Origin: Candidatus Sulfuricurvum sp. RIFRC-1
Lineage (GTDB): Bacteria; Campylobacterota; Campylobacteria; Campylobacterales; Sulfurimonadaceae
NCBI RefSeq assembly: GCF_000310245.1
Contig: NC_020505.1
Location: 1,460,001 to 1,524,000, forward strand
Direction: 5' to 3'
Length of the DNA stretch: 64,000 nucleotides
A program made the position numbers and the translations under genes. This document shows positions 17,756 through 27,540 of the stretch, piece by piece (positions within the stretch are counted from its first letter, which is position 1; each line of letters begins with the position of its first letter). The notes beneath the pieces are model-generated. The model ran no database searches and had not been told where the DNA came from. It saw only the letters and a program-made list of their open reading frames with translations.

Positions 17756-20700
17756 TTATACGATACTGACAGAAACGCTATCTTCGACTTTTACGACTAC
17801 CGTCGAATCGCCGCTGTTTGAATACACATTAAACATATGTTGCTGTCCGTTGATCATTTCGCTAGATGTACCAGAAAGGCTCCATGGCTGACCGCTTATG
17901 CTATCCAAGGAAACAGAATCACTACTGTCACCCAAAATGTAAAGATCATTATCTACATCGGTCATATCAATAACGTCCTGTAATCGAATATTGGTCAACT
18001 GATGATTGTCTGCCGCTCCATTTGCCCCTAAATCGATCACTTCGATATTTTTAATAGGGTTATTGGTACTATTTAATGCTGCAAAATTGATCGCTGAACC
18101 GTCCATACTCATCAAGAAGGTATCGAATCCGTCACCACCATCAACTTTTCCAAGTCCCGTATCCCCACTCAAAGTCGTTCCGGTTGCACTGTCCGTCTGC
18201 AAATCACTGATCAGAAGATCATTTCCTGCACCGCCATAGAGAGCATCTGCCCCTGCACCGCCATCGAGTTTATCATTGCCATCACCACCGTTGAGTACAT
18301 CCGTACCTGCTCCGCCGGATATCCAATCGTTTCCTGCATTACCGCTGATCGTGTCGTTTCCGGCAAGTCCACTGATAATATCATCATTACCCGAACCACT
18401 GAGAGTTGTATCGGCATTGGCCGTTCCGGTCGTTGTGGCCGTTCCCGGATTGACATTGACATTGAGCGTAATTTGTCCGGTTGAGCTGTCTCCGTCGTTG
18501 TCGATGAGCGTAAAGCCAAATACTTCGGTTACGGTACCTGAAATGCTCATCGGAGGCGTATACGTATAATCTCCAGAGTCCAGATCGATCACATACAAAC
18601 CGCCATTCGCCGTCGTCACACTCAATACGTGAGTCGTCGAATTATACGTGGCGGTATTGGTACCGCTACCGGAAGAAGCAACCGTATTGGCTGTTGTATT
18701 CCATGTAAACGTTGTTTGAGCCGCTCCGGTTCCGACGGTAATCACACCGACATACCCTCCATCCGCACCGACAGCACCCGGTGTCGCGCTGGTAAGAACG
18801 TTACCCGTTGCGATCGGATCGATCGTACTCAAAAGTACCTGTGTCAATTGCGATACATCCGGTACAAGAATTGCCAAAGATGAATCATTCGTTCCCGTTA
18901 CGCCATTATAGGCAATCGGATCGAGATATGCCATATCGGTTGCACTCAAACCATCCCCGATACCCAATGCATAGGCTTTAATATCGCCGTTATTGAGGAA
19001 CGTTGTCCAAGTCGTCTCTTCCGCAGTTTGGATACCGGCATCGGCACCGCCACTCGTTCCGTTGGCATTATTCGCCAATACTGAAGTATTACCGTCATTT
19101 TCATTCGGCTGTCCGTCCGACATGAAATAAACGACGTTTTGAACCGTATGTCCGCTGTCAATCGTCAGCTTGCCGGCGGTTTTCCACGCATCCATCGCCT
19201 GTGCCAATGAAGAATCGTAGTTTGTCATTCCTCCTGCTGTAATGCCGGCAAGTAATGCGATAGCATCCGATGCACTCATCCATACACTGTAACGATCGGT
19301 CGCCGTTGTTGAGAAAGTCACGATTTTAACCGCCACATCTCCATAATTATCATATGCATTGATCAAATTTGAAATCGCTGTTTTCGCTGCAGCGAGACGG
19401 TCAACACTTCCGCTCGTCATACTGCCCGATACATCAAGAACGATCATCACATTCGTATCGATTTGAGCTACGTTGACCGTATTGGTTTGTGCCGAAGTCA
19501 CCGGAGCATCATCTTCGATATTAATGGTCAATGCTCCGGTAGATAACGCTGATCCATCCGATGCCGTAACACCTACACTAAAGGAGTTAACATCTTCAAC
19601 TCCAACCGTCGCATGATCAACCGGACCACTCAGATTTACCGTATAGTTGCCGCTATTGTCGATACTAATCGTCATCACATTAGAACCGTTGGCACTACCT
19701 ACCAACGTATTGGTTCCTGCACCACTCCAAGTGATTGTCACTCCATCTGAAGTCAATGTCGTTGTCGGAGCGGTTAATGTAACACTTACCGATGCACTAT
19801 CGACATCGGTAATATTAAACGTTCCGGTTGCCGTTGTAGCATTGGTCGTATCGGACGTACCCGTCGTATCAGCCAATCCTCCTGCAAGCCCCTCTTCCGA
19901 TACATTGACGCTAACGGCAGCATTAGCGAATACCGGAGCATCGTTATGCGGTACGACAACGATGGCAATGGTATCGGACGCAGAAGCACTCGAACCGTTC
20001 GAAGTCTCGGTAGCAGTTGCCGTAATGGTCAATGTCACCGTTGTCTGTACTGTGACCGTCGGTACTTCCAAACTCACTGCGGCCAAGTTCCAACCTGTTA
20101 CATTCGCTACGGTCGAACCTGCCGATGCGGTAAACGTATTGGTGCCGTCAGTAAGGGTATAACCAGCAGGTATTCCACTGATTGTTGTATTCAGTGTCTC
20201 TGATCCATCGGTATCGACAAGTGCCGATGAAGCATCTAAATCAACCGAACGATTGTCATCTGTCGTAATTGTTGTCGTTGAACTCGCTGTTTTCTCAAAG
20301 CTGATGGAGTGAATCAGATAATCATCTCCGGAACCTACCGCTCCAAATCGAATCTCATCAAATACGCCACCTTCATTTGGTTGTAACGTAATAGCAGGAT
20401 CAACAGAGTCAGTTCCACCATTGTACGTGCGGGTTCCGACCAATACACCGTTGTTATAAAACTCGATCAGTGCCGTTTCTCCCGTACCATATGAGTGTTT
20501 CCACGCAAATGAAACGTCGACGGAAGAAACTGCATTATCAAACTGAACTACCAATTTTTCCGAACCGGTACCATTGAGATAACCAATTTCAGTATTATCA
20601 CCTGATGCAACACCGGTAACACCGAAACCATCAGGAGTCGTATGGGTACTGATCACTCCTGTTGAGCCATCAGGATTCAATGCGCTAATGGTAAATCCAT

Positions 20701-23700
20701 TCGTATTTGTTGAAACATTCGCAATATTTATAACTTGCGTCACAACTCCTGTTCCTGCAATATCAACGATCGGCGTATCTGCAATCGCTGTAATTGCCAC
20801 AGTGGTCGTATAAGAGCTTGCACTCCATACAGTTCCGTCGTTGACGCTAAAGGTAAACGAACTGTCCGCATCCGTGTGGTTGATCGGATCGAAGGTCAAT
20901 AATCCGCTCGTAATCGATGCTACCGGAATCACCGTACCTACCAATACGGCTGTACCGTTTAGATAAAGCGTACCGTTCGTTGGCAATGAATCGATTCGGA
21001 TTGATGACAAGCTGTTATTGTCCGCATCATTATACGTTCCAAAATCATTTACCGATACGGTATACACATTTGTCGTATTGTTCAAATCTTCCAGAATCGT
21101 AATCGCATCGTTGGTCGAAGTCGGTGCATCGTTTACAGGGGCAACCGTAATCGTCACCGTGGCCGAAGAGGTATCCCCATCAAGATCGGTAATCGTATAG
21201 GTGAAACTATCGGTTCCATTCCAGTTTGCCACAGGTGTATAGGTATACGTTCCATCCGCATTGACTACCGCTGTGCCATGGACAGCCTGTGTTGCCAACG
21301 ACCAAACGTTTCCGCCATCCAAAGAAATCGTGTCGTTTGTTTTAAGATCTCCGGTAACAATCGGAGTATCTTCATTGGTTGTTGCCGTATCATTCACCGC
21401 TTTCGGAGCCGAATCAGTTGTAGGAGCAGTCAATGTAACATCAATCTGCCCTGCTGCCGTATCACCGTCTGCATCAACCAGTGAATAATCGAAACTCATC
21501 GGGATGTCCGAATAATAGTCGTTCGCTGTAATTGCAGAGAATGCAATACGGAAATCACCGGATGATGCATCACTGATCTCAAGACTCGTAAAATACAGTG
21601 CACCGTTTTGAAGCGGAATCGTAAACGGTACATCCGTATTTCCGGTTCCATTCATACTTCCCGAATAGGTTATCGTATCGCCCGCCGCATTGATCGCCGC
21701 CGTGACCGTCCATGAAAGAGTATAAGCGGCACTACCTTGTCCTTCAACAACCATATCCATGCCGCGAACCTGTCCATATGCACCCGATGGATCGGTAAAC
21801 GTCATCTCAAGTTTGTCACCCGTATTGAACCAGTTTCCGCCGACCCCGATCCAATTATTATTCGTGTTAACGGTTGACACACTGCCATCGGATATTGTAG
21901 CGTTCATACTGTCGATCAGGAAATTACCGAATGCCAGATCGAGATGATCGATATTCCCCCCACTGATAACGGTATAAGTTGAAGCGGCACCTTCTTGTCC
22001 CAAACGTCCAAGCGTATTGAGCAATTCGAAGCTGTATTGCGGGTGATTGTTCGCATCGACCGTATTTGGATCGATCGTTACACGGAAGATCAACGTGCCA
22101 TCGGCAAGCTGCCCACTCAAAGTACCGTTACCTTGATCGACATAATAGACCGGTTTTCCGTCAAATACTAAATCAGGCAATGTCGATGTATTCCAAACCA
22201 CGCTCGTGATATCGTTCGAAACGGTTGCTTGAGACAAATATCCGATCTCACTATAATCGCCGTCATTTTCGGTCGTAATCGTTCGATCACCCGACACGCT
22301 CGGTGCATCATCGTATACTGTTACGGTAAACGGAGCAGTACTGATACCACCGACCACACTCATATCAAAATTCAAGACTTTCGATTCACCCTCTCCTTGA
22401 ACTGTCGGCAAATGATCGATTCCGCGAAGCTGTGTAAAGGTATATCCTGTATTATCCGCATTTACCGTTACGGTAAAGACGGTTCCTTCACTCGAAGAAG
22501 CAGTCAACGTTTTTGTTGCCGCATTCCATGTATACGTTACAGCTTGATTGTTTGACGTTATACCGCTTGCATTACCGGAAAGAACAACCGTATCCGCCGC
22601 TCCGACATTCTGAATCGTTCCGTTTTGAACAATATTATTTGTGCTGTTGGCATCTGTGTTTTCATTGACGTAATCATCGTCTGAAATAACACTGGAAACA
22701 ATCGGTGCAGAATCGTTATCGGTAATAGTGGCGGTACCCGTCGCGCTTGCATTGCTGGTTGATCCCGCTGTTCGTGTTGCAGTGAGGGTAAATGTTTCAC
22801 TGTTTTCATCCAGCGTATCATCGACAACCGGTACACGGACCAGAACCGAAGTGCTTCCTGCGGCGATCGTAGCACTTGTAGCTGACATCCATGTCGTACC
22901 ACCGTCAGTAGATACCTGTAAATTCGTCGTATAATCCTGCGGTGATACAGCGGTTCCGTTGGTCAATGACAGATTAACTGTCGTAGCACTTGCCGATTGA
23001 TTCGACAAAGAAACCGTAAAGACAGCATAACCGCCGTTTTCGGCTACCGATACATTGTTGACAGAGAGTACCGGCATATCTTCAGCATCGGTAATCGTAC
23101 CTGTTACACTGTTGGATGTTGTATGTTGGGCAACCGCTTCAAATTTATCGCCGCTTTGGGTAATTGTCCCTATACGAAGAGTATATCCTTCACTTCCCTC
23201 ATAAACCAAATCGTTCAAAATTGCATTCGAAATATCAACACCGCTTGAACCGGCAGTGATTGTGACACTCGTCGTACGTGCAGCACTATAGTCACCTGAT
23301 GTAGTTGTATCTACACTGTATAACAAACTCACGGTTACACTTCCGCCTGTCGGTACCGTTACGAGATTCCCGTTACTATCTACCAATTCAATTCTATGAT
23401 TCAATGCACCGTCACCACCGGTTTCAGTCACCGTATCGCTATTAACCAAACGTACGTAGACCGTATCGTTGCTTGTCGGTACTTCCGGTGTCGGAGGATT
23501 GATGCTGCCCGCGTCGGTGATGGTTCCCACACCTTGGAGGTCGTTACCGCTGCTTGCCACGTTCGCCGAAACGTTCGAGAGGTTCATCAAGAACGTCTCG
23601 TTCCCTTCTTTGAGGAAGTCATCGCTGATCGGTACCGTGATTGTGGTGGTCGTAGCACCCGTCGCAATACTTCCGCTGCCGCTGACCGCCGTGTAATCCG

Positions 23701-25516
23701 ATCCCGCTGCCGCGCTGATCGGAGCATTATTCGCCGATGCGTAGTTGAAGCTCACCGGTGCCGTTGTCGCGTGGCTGAGGCTTACGGTGAAGCTCATGGT
23801 TCCCGCGTCTTCGTTCACGGTGACGTCGTTGATGCTGATACTTGGTGCAGTGTCATCGTCGGTGATGGTCGCCGTGACGTTTCCGGAGGTCGCATGGACC
23901 GCTACCGCTTCGAACTCGCCGGTGTCCTCGACGCTTTGAATAGTGGCAACGAAGGTCTCGTTGTCGTAATCGACGTCTTCGTTGGTTTGGACGGTGAACG
24001 TCGCGTTGGCGCTGTTAGCCAAGATGGTGACGATTTGGGTCGTTGCGACGTAATCTCCTGTCTCTGCCGTGCCGTTAGAGAAGACAACGGTGACGTCGGT
24101 ATCTTGGGTCGGTGTGACCGGATTGCCGTTCATGTCTACGAGACTCACGGTGAAGTTGCCGGTAACGTCACCCTCGGTTGTTGCTCCCGGTCCGCTGATG
24201 ATCGCGTACACGGTGTCCTCTGGACCATTCGGACCTTCAGGTGTGCCAGGTTGGCTGTTATCTACGATCTGAGTGGTAACGGAAGAAGCGGTTGGGCTTA
24301 CGGCTACCGCTTCGTACTGAGCACTTGAAGCCGATACGATCTGCGCTACGAAGTTCTCACCTGAATCGGCAAGAGCGTCATCCGTTGTTTGTACGCTAAA
24401 GGTTACTGAGTTTGTATTTGCCGGGATGATTACGGTTGTGTTGACAGTGGTGTAATCCACCCCTCCGGTAGCCGGATTGAGTGTCGCTTGGGTTGTTTGT
24501 ACGACGACTGAAATCGGGCTGGTAGAGAGGGTATCGGTGGTCACGGTATAGGTTGCGGTGTTCCCTTCCCATACTGCGCTGTCACCTGTGATACTTACGG
24601 TTGCTCCTGTATCTAGATCAACAGGGTTTGTCTCATCAAGAATTGTACCTGTTGCAGTTTGACCACCAATATTAAGTGTATAGTACTCACCGCTATCTGC
24701 AAGGGCATCATCGGTAACGGTTGTTGTAACGGTAAAGGTTGTAACACCTGCTGGAACGGTAATCAATCCTGTACCTGCATCGTAGGTAACACCATCACTG
24801 AAGGTTGGAGTTCCGTGGTCTACTGTCTGGGTTGTTGTATCAGTGAGGGAGAAACTGTACGTCTCATTGTTCACCGATATTCCGCTCATGGTTACAGTAT
24901 GGACCAAGTTATTATTTGCAGTCCCCTCCGTTTGTGTATCGGATGTAATACTCGCTACCGTCACTATTACAGTAGGAATTTCCTCCAAAACTACCGGTCT
25001 AAATAGCTGCTCATCATTTGAAGGCGTTGTACGGGTAAAATCAGTAAAATTGAGATCCGTTCGTACATCTTTAACCAATCCATCACGATCATTAAAAGTA
25101 TCACTTGCATGTTCTTGGTTACTCAGAGTCTGACCGGCTGCTGTTTCATCATCTCCATTCGTAGGTTGACCGTCACGTAGGTCTGTCTCAACATTGGTAA
25201 TATTTCCACCGGCAAGTGCTAATGCATCTTTGACAGAGTTCACATAAACAACGGCATCGTCATGGCTAAAGATACCTTTGAGCAAAGATGTATCGAAATT
25301 AAGAGCTCCATTTCCGGCGATTACGAGATCTCCGGCCCCTTGAAGTGTTACGTCGATAATGATTTGAGCATTACTAGGATTACTTTTTGAACCATAGACA
25401 AGTTCACCTTCGTGAATAGCTTCACCCGCTTTTAACTGATGAATATTCCCTTTTGCATCTTTGACAAAAAAATTGCCGTGTTCCAATGATTTTACGTATC
25501 CGATTACTCGTGCCAT
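17756..25516 (-). CDS. LapA-type giant RTX adhesin with Calx-beta repeats and VWA domain
   Basis: 2586 residues; the start ATG 25516 has AGGGGAT upstream. In order there are: an N-terminal retention module (1-80, MARVIGYVKSLEHGNFFVKD); the TAAG cleavage site at 125-128; and six Calx-beta-like repeats (about 185-945), each with the NE(D/N)xGT and DDxLxExxE patterns. Next come unassigned beta domains, and cadherin/VCBS-like domains (about 1370-1590, with NEDT...TDLDGDTSS). A von Willebrand A domain with MIDAS DVSGS at 2028-2032 follows (about 2022-2240). The end holds about eight RTX nonapeptides of GGxGND type (about 2362-2437) and a type I secretion C terminus. It would be exported by LapBCE, held in the outer membrane by the N-terminal plug, and cut by LapG. 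The block from 23470 to 24250 is GC-richer than its flanks. Confidence 0.93.
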   Translation of the reverse strand: MARVIGYVKSLEHGNFFVKDAKGNIHQLKAGEAIHEGELVYGSKSNPSNAQIIIDVTLQGAGDLVIAGNGALNFDTSLLKGIFSHDDAVVYVNSVKDALALAGGNITNVETDLRDGQPTNGDDETAAGQTLSNQEHASDTFNDRDGLVKDVRTDLNFTDFTRTTPSNDEQLFRPVVLEEIPTVIVTVASITSDTQTEGTANNNLVHTVTMSGISVNNETYSFSLTDTTTQTVDHGTPTFSDGVTYDAGTGLITVPAGVTTFTVTTTVTDDALADSGEYYTLNIGGQTATGTILDETNPVDLDTGATVSITGDSAVWEGNTATYTVTTDTLSTSPISVVVQTTQATLNPATGGVDYTTVNTTVIIPANTNSVTFSVQTTDDALADSGENFVAQIVSASSAQYEAVAVSPTASSVTTQIVDNSQPGTPEGPNGPEDTVYAIISGPGATTEGDVTGNFTVSLVDMNGNPVTPTQDTDVTVVFSNGTAETGDYVATTQIVTILANSANATFTVQTNEDVDYDNETFVATIQSVEDTGEFEAVAVHATSGNVTATITDDDTAPSISINDVTVNEDAGTMSFTVSLSHATTAPVSFNYASANNAPISAAAGSDYTAVSGSGSIATGATTTTITVPISDDFLKEGNETFLMNLSNVSANVASSGNDLQGVGTITDAGSINPPTPEVPTSNDTVYVRLVNSDTVTETGGDGALNHRIELVDSNGNLVTVPTGGSVTVSLLYSVDTTTSGDYSAARTTSVTITAGSSGVDISNAILNDLVYEGSEGYTLRIGTITQSGDKFEAVAQHTTSNSVTGTITDAEDMPVLSVNNVSVAENGGYAVFTVSLSNQSASATTVNLSLTNGTAVSPQDYTTNLQVSTDGGTTWMSATSATIAAGSTSVLVRVPVVDDTLDENSETFTLTATRTAGSTSNASATGTATITDNDSAPIVSSVISDDDYVNENTDANSTNNIVQNGTIQNVGAADTVVLSGNASGITSNNQAVTYTWNAATKTLTASSSEGTVFTVTVNADNTGYTFTQLRGIDHLPTVQGEGESKVLNFDMSVVGGISTAPFTVTVYDDAPSVSGDRTITTENDGDYSEIGYLSQATVSNDITSVVWNTSTLPDLVFDGKPVYYVDQGNGTLSGQLADGTLIFRVTIDPNTVDANNHPQYSFELLNTLGRLGQEGAASTYTVISGGNIDHLDLAFGNFLIDSMNATISDGSVSTVNTNNNWIGVGGNWFNTGDKLEMTFTDPSGAYGQVRGMDMVVEGQGSAAYTLSWTVTAAINAAGDTITYSGSMNGTGNTDVPFTIPLQNGALYFTSLEISDASSGDFRIAFSAITANDYYSDIPMSFDYSLVDADGDTAAGQIDVTLTAPTTDSAPKAVNDTATTNEDTPIVTGDLKTNDTISLDGGNVWSLATQAVHGTAVVNADGTYTYTPVANWNGTDSFTYTITDLDGDTSSATVTITVAPVNDAPTSTNDAITILEDLNNTTNVYTVSVNDFGTYNDADNNSLSSIRIDSLPTNGTLYLNGTAVLVGTVIPVASITSGLLTFDPINHTDADSSFTFSVNDGTVWSASSYTTTVAITAIADTPIVDIAGTGVVTQVINIANVSTNTNGFTISALNPDGSTGVISTHTTPDGFGVTGVASGDNTEIGYLNGTGSEKLVVQFDNAVSSVDVSFAWKHSYGTGETALIEFYNNGVLVGTRTYNGGTDSVDPAITLQPNEGGVFDEIRFGAVGSGDDYLIHSISFEKTASSTTTITTDDNRSVDLDASSALVDTDGSETLNTTISGIPAGYTLTDGTNTFTASAGSTVANVTGWNLAAVSLEVPTVTVQTTVTLTITATATETSNGSSASASDTIAIVVVPHNDAPVFANAAVSVNVSEEGLAGGLADTTGTSDTTNATTATGTFNITDVDSASVSVTLTAPTTTLTSDGVTITWSGAGTNTLVGSANGSNVMTISIDNSGNYTVNLSGPVDHATVGVEDVNSFSVGVTASDGSALSTGALTINIEDDAPVTSAQTNTVNVAQIDTNVMIVLDVSGSMTSGSVDRLAAAKTAISNLINAYDNYGDVAVKIVTFSTTATDRYSVWMSASDAIALLAGITAGGMTNYDSSLAQAMDAWKTAGKLTIDSGHTVQNVVYFMSDGQPNENDGNTSVLANNANGTSGGADAGIQTAEETTWTTFLNNGDIKAYALGIGDGLSATDMAYLDPIAYNGVTGTNDSSLAILVPDVSQLTQVLLSTIDPIATGNVLTSATPGAVGADGGYVGVITVGTGAAQTTFTWNTTANTVASSGSGTNTATYNSTTHVLSVTTANGGLYVIDLDSGDYTYTPPMSISGTVTEVFGFTLIDNDGDSSTGQITLNVNVNPGTATTTGTANADTTLSGSGNDDIISGLAGNDTISGNAGNDWISGGAGTDVLNGGDGNDKLDGGAGADALYGGAGNDLLISDLQTDSATGTTLSGDTGLGKVDGGDGFDTFLMSMDGSAINFAALNSTNNPIKNIEVIDLGANGAADNHQLTNIRLQDVIDMTDVDNDLYILGDSSDSVSLDSISGQPWSLSGTSSEMINGQQHMFNVYSNSGDSTVVVKVEDSVSVSIV
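18205..18430 (-). repeat. RTX nonapeptide Ca2+-binding repeats of the adhesin
   Basis: Tandem nine-residue GGxGxDxLx units (GLAGNDTISG, GNAGNDWISG, GGAGTDVLNG, GGDGNDKLDG, GGAGADALYG, GGAGNDLLIS) lie in frame within the adhesin C terminus. They bind Ca2+ on reaching the outside and drive folding after type I export. Confidence 0.93.
25133..25144 (-). other. Predicted LapG cleavage site (TAAG) in the adhesin
   Basis: These codons give T125-A126-A127-G128 in the linker (GDDETAAGQT) between the retention module and the first repeat. The P. fluorescens LapA site is a TAAG/PAAG di-alanine at about residue 108, so position and motif both agree. Cleavage would be between A126 and A127. Confidence 0.8.
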
Positions 25517-25553
25517 GACTATCCCCTACGATGAGAAATTTTTATAATTGTAG

Positions 25554-25568
25554 ATTCTACCGTAGAAT
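25554..25568. promoter_or_regulatory. 15-base perfect palindrome upstream of the adhesin
   Basis: ATTCTACCGTAGAAT is a perfect inverted repeat (arms of 7) in the 95-base gap between the LuxR-type regulator stop and the adhesin start. The right-hand arm on the minus strand contains TAGAAT, a -10-like word. It is a natural candidate operator for the adjacent regulator. It lacks a following T-run, so a terminator is less likely. Confidence 0.45.
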
Positions 25569-25611
25569 AAAAAGCAATACTATTGTACTTAGGTACTAAT
25601 TGCGGATAAAG

Positions 25612-26202
25612 TTAGGCGTGCAGGAGAAGAGAGAGGGCAAGACGATCTTTTAGATCGAGTTTTTGGTAGATCGAAGTTGCGTGTGCTTTGACTGTTCGAA
25701 CCGTAATATCCAGTGAATCCGAAATTTCTTGGTGGGTAGCTCCATCACCGAGCATAAGGGCAACTTCACGTTCACGATGGCTTAGAACATCCAGTATTTT
25801 CAAGGATTTTTCTTTTGGGATATTGTGCTCGCGAATTTGCGAAATCATCATCGTAATAAAATCAGGATGAAGCCATATTTTTCCCTCTTCAAGGGCTTGA
25901 TAAACAGAGTACAAATGAGATTCATGCATCATCGCATTACCATAGCCCATTGCCCCAAGTGACAAAAACTTTTGTGATTCGTGAAAATTAGGGGTAATAG
26001 AGAGAATCATGACACGATGTTTGAAAAATTCTCTCAACACTTCATCCGACATATTGTCTAATACACGATCCAATACCATAACAATCGATGAGGCTTCTAT
26101 ATCCGATGAAAATACAGAAAGAGTTTTAGGCTGCAAAGCACTCAAAATTCCGATCCATCGTGCACGCAACGTGATATCATTCGAGATTAAATACAACTTC
26201 AC
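25612..26202 (-). CDS. LuxR/NarL-type response regulator in the adhesin operon
   Basis: 196 residues. The C-terminal LuxR helix-turn-helix is clear: LSHREREVALMLGDGATHQE, then ISDSLDITVRTVKAHATSIY. The N-terminal half folds like a receiver, with a possible phospho-acceptor D45 (VMVLDRV). But the conserved lysine region reads GAMGYGNAMM with no Lys, so it may be a pseudo-receiver not controlled by phosphorylation. It lies between lapC (end-to-end, no gap) and the adhesin. This suggests it controls adhesin or secretion expression. No partner kinase adjoins it. Confidence 0.85.
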   Translation of the reverse strand: MKLYLISNDITLRARWIGILSALQPKTLSVFSSDIEASSIVMVLDRVLDNMSDEVLREFFKHRVMILSITPNFHESQKFLSLGAMGYGNAMMHESHLYSVYQALEEGKIWLHPDFITMMISQIREHNIPKEKSLKILDVLSHREREVALMLGDGATHQEISDSLDITVRTVKAHATSIYQKLDLKDRLALSLLLHA

Positions 26203-27540
26203 TTATCGCTCCGTAAACGTATATTGTTTGGCTTTTAAAATCGGTTTTAAAATGTACTCTAAAATCGTTTTTTCGCCGGTAATAATATCAACATTGATCA
26301 TCATCCCGGGGATGATTTTGAGGGGTTTTTCTTTGCTTCCGAGATATTTTTTATCCGTTTGAATTTTGACGACATAATAAACATTGTCATTTTTATCCGT
26401 TACCGTATCCGGACTGATCGTAACCACTTTTCCATGCAATGATCCATAAAGTGAGAAATCATACGCTGTCACTTTTACAATCGCATCCTGCCCCGGATAG
26501 ATAAAAGCGATATCTGCAGGTTTAACTTTCGCTTCCGCCAGCAATCCCCCTTCGGTTGGGACGATTTCGATTAGATTATCACCCGGTTTAATAACTCCGC
26601 CTACCGTATTAACGTAGAGTTTTTGAACGATACCGTTAATAGGAGATTTAATCACGGTACGGGTCACTTGGTCGGCCAAAGCGGAACTCTCAGCACCGAC
26701 ACGACTGTACTCCGTTTCAGCTTCATTCAGTTCCATCTGTGCTTTCATTGTAAATTCAGAGCGTACTTCACGCATTTTACTGCTCATCTCATTGATTGCC
26801 GCATTGAGTCTTGGGATAGAAGAGAGAACCGCATTATAACGCTCACTCACATCACTCAATTCACGTTGAAGTTTCAAAAATTCAACACGAGGCTTAATCC
26901 CTTGCGCCACCATTGGCTCAGAAATCGCCACCTCTTCACGTATCAGTGCAAGAGCGCGTTTTTGCTCCATAATACGTCCTTGGGCTTCGATCTTTTCATT
27001 TTTCTTTTGGGCAAGTTGATCATTCAATGCCGAAATTTGAGAACGGAGACGCTCTTGATTTGAGCTGTAGACACTTCTCTCTTGCATAATCTGCATCGGA
27101 ATTTTTGCCATATCATCTGCTGTAGGAGAAAAAGCCCCACCGGAAGATTCAGCACGAAGACGTACAATTTTGGCTCTCAGTTCAACCGATTTAAACTGGG
27201 AACTCTCATAGTTAGAAGAGGATTTTAAATTGTCAACTCGAAGCAAAGTATCATCTGCTTTAACTTTTTGCCCCTCTTTAACCATAATCGCACTCACCAT
27301 CCCCCCTTCGAGATGTTGAATCATTTGATTTTCACCGCCGGGAATAACCTTGCCATCCCCACGTACAATTTCATCGATCGGAGAAAGTGCCGCCCATAAT
27401 AATACGAAAATAATCGTTACAATCCAAAAAAGGAGGACAGAACGAAGACGTGATGGAGTGTCTTCCAATACTGCGGCGGAAACACTGCGCATAAACTGAT
27501 AATCATTGGCATCAAAAGAGAACCGTTTTTTTTCACTCAT
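26203..27540 (-). CDS. lapC: Type I secretion membrane fusion protein (HlyD/LapC)
   Basis: A 445-residue HlyD-family periplasmic adaptor linking the ABC exporter to TolC. One TM (about residues 38-56, LLFWIVTIIFVLLWAALSP) is followed by the lipoyl/barrel half IQHLEGGMVSAIMVKEGQKV. A long coiled-coil hairpin (about 130-285) and the second barrel half (VIKSPINGIVQKLYVNTVGG) come next. The C-terminal beta region matches HlyD. It overlaps lapB by 4 bases. The substrate is almost certainly the adhesin two genes downstream. Confidence 0.94.
   Translation of the reverse strand: MSEKKRFSFDANDYQFMRSVSAAVLEDTPSRLRSVLLFWIVTIIFVLLWAALSPIDEIVRGDGKVIPGGENQMIQHLEGGMVSAIMVKEGQKVKADDTLLRVDNLKSSSNYESSQFKSVELRAKIVRLRAESSGGAFSPTADDMAKIPMQIMQERSVYSSNQERLRSQISALNDQLAQKKNEKIEAQGRIMEQKRALALIREEVAISEPMVAQGIKPRVEFLKLQRELSDVSERYNAVLSSIPRLNAAINEMSSKMREVRSEFTMKAQMELNEAETEYSRVGAESSALADQVTRTVIKSPINGIVQKLYVNTVGGVIKPGDNLIEIVPTEGGLLAEAKVKPADIAFIYPGQDAIVKVTAYDFSLYGSLHGKVVTISPDTVTDKNDNVYYVVKIQTDKKYLGSKEKPLKIIPGMMINVDIITGEKTILEYILKPILKAKQYTFTER

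Noticed and set aside
23396-24328. 310-codon plus-strand ORF opposite the adhesin
   Set aside because: It is a shadow of the GC-rich adhesin block; arginine/valine-rich without motifs.
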